In this document: one piece after another, positions 5,204 through 5,275 of the stretch
Numbering within the stretch: position 1 is the stretch's first letter
Layout: the number at the start of each line of letters is the position of its first letter
From: Alistipes sp.
GTDB taxonomy: Bacteria > Bacteroidota > Bacteroidia > Bacteroidales > Rikenellaceae
Assembly: GCA_029065825.1 (NCBI GenBank)
Contig: JAIEHQ010000084.1
Span: 1-5,275 of the forward strand
Reading direction: 5' to 3'
DNA length: 5,275 nt
The notes under the pieces: generated by a model
What the model was told of the DNA's origin: nothing
The model's input: the letters and a program-made list of their open reading frames with translations, nothing else
Databases searched by the model: none
Program-made: the position numbers and the translations under genes

Positions 5204-5275
5204 TTAGGCATAGACCTTCGGGGTCATCTCGCCGCGAAGTACGCCCAGCGCGTTGGCCGAAAGCGACTCCAGTTC
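5204..5275 (-). CDS. C-terminal end of an unidentified protein (runs off right edge)
   Basis: On the minus strand a frame open to the window edge ends in TAA at 5204-5206 and gives 23 residues: a helix-like stretch (ELESLSANALGVLRG) then EMTPKVYA. The convergent terminator 32 bases beyond its stop supports a real gene end. The pattern of a final helix with ANAL.VLRGE followed by a Pro resembles the C-terminal tail of D-2-hydroxyacid dehydrogenases (phosphoglycerate dehydrogenase-like), but 23 residues are too few to assign it. Confidence 0.6.
   Translation of the reverse strand, partial: ELESLSANALGVLRGEMTPKVYA

Overview
The window looks like ordinary chromosomal DNA of a GC-rich member of the Bacteroidota. 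An Alistipes-like gut bacterium is my best guess, but this is inferred from style, not from a search. Clues are GC-rich codon use, little Shine-Dalgarno signal before most genes, and Bacteroidota-type -7 boxes (TAnnTTTG) just upstream of two genes. I see no mobile element, CRISPR array, tRNA or rRNA.

Layout: the left edge (1-233, minus) holds the N-terminal part of an unrecognised single-pass membrane protein. It diverges from a plus-strand cluster: hpt (hypoxanthine/guanine phosphoribosyltransferase, 289-831), queE (7-carboxy-7-deazaguanine synthase, 836-1471) and a small FtsB/DivIC-type division protein (1485-1763). The two directions share a 55-bp AT-rich intergenic stretch carrying an 18-bp perfect palindrome that places a -7 box on each strand. 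The cluster converges on thiL (thiamine-monophosphate kinase, 1931-2863, minus) across a 167-bp gap with a very long hairpin. thiL diverges from aroQ (type II 3-dehydroquinase, 3071-3496, plus) across a 207-bp gap with an AT-rich island. aroQ is followed by an unrecognised 60-aa ORF (3518-3697 plus stop) and a 484-residue MOP-superfamily polysaccharide flippase (3701-5155). A symmetric terminator overlaps the end of the flippase gene and also serves the convergent minus-strand gene whose C-terminus lies at 5204-5275.

The recognised genes are housekeeping: purine salvage, queuosine precursor synthesis, cell division, thiamine diphosphate formation, aromatic amino-acid synthesis, and export of a lipid-linked glycan. 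hpt and queE both touch guanine-nucleotide chemistry, but the grouping may only be a convenient operon. I do not find a clearly new system. The items most worth a second look are the 60-aa ORF with a Gly-Gly/Cys pattern, whose stop codon abuts the flippase TTG start, the palindromic divergent promoter, the possibly leaderless thiL, and the terminator that encodes the flippase C-terminus.
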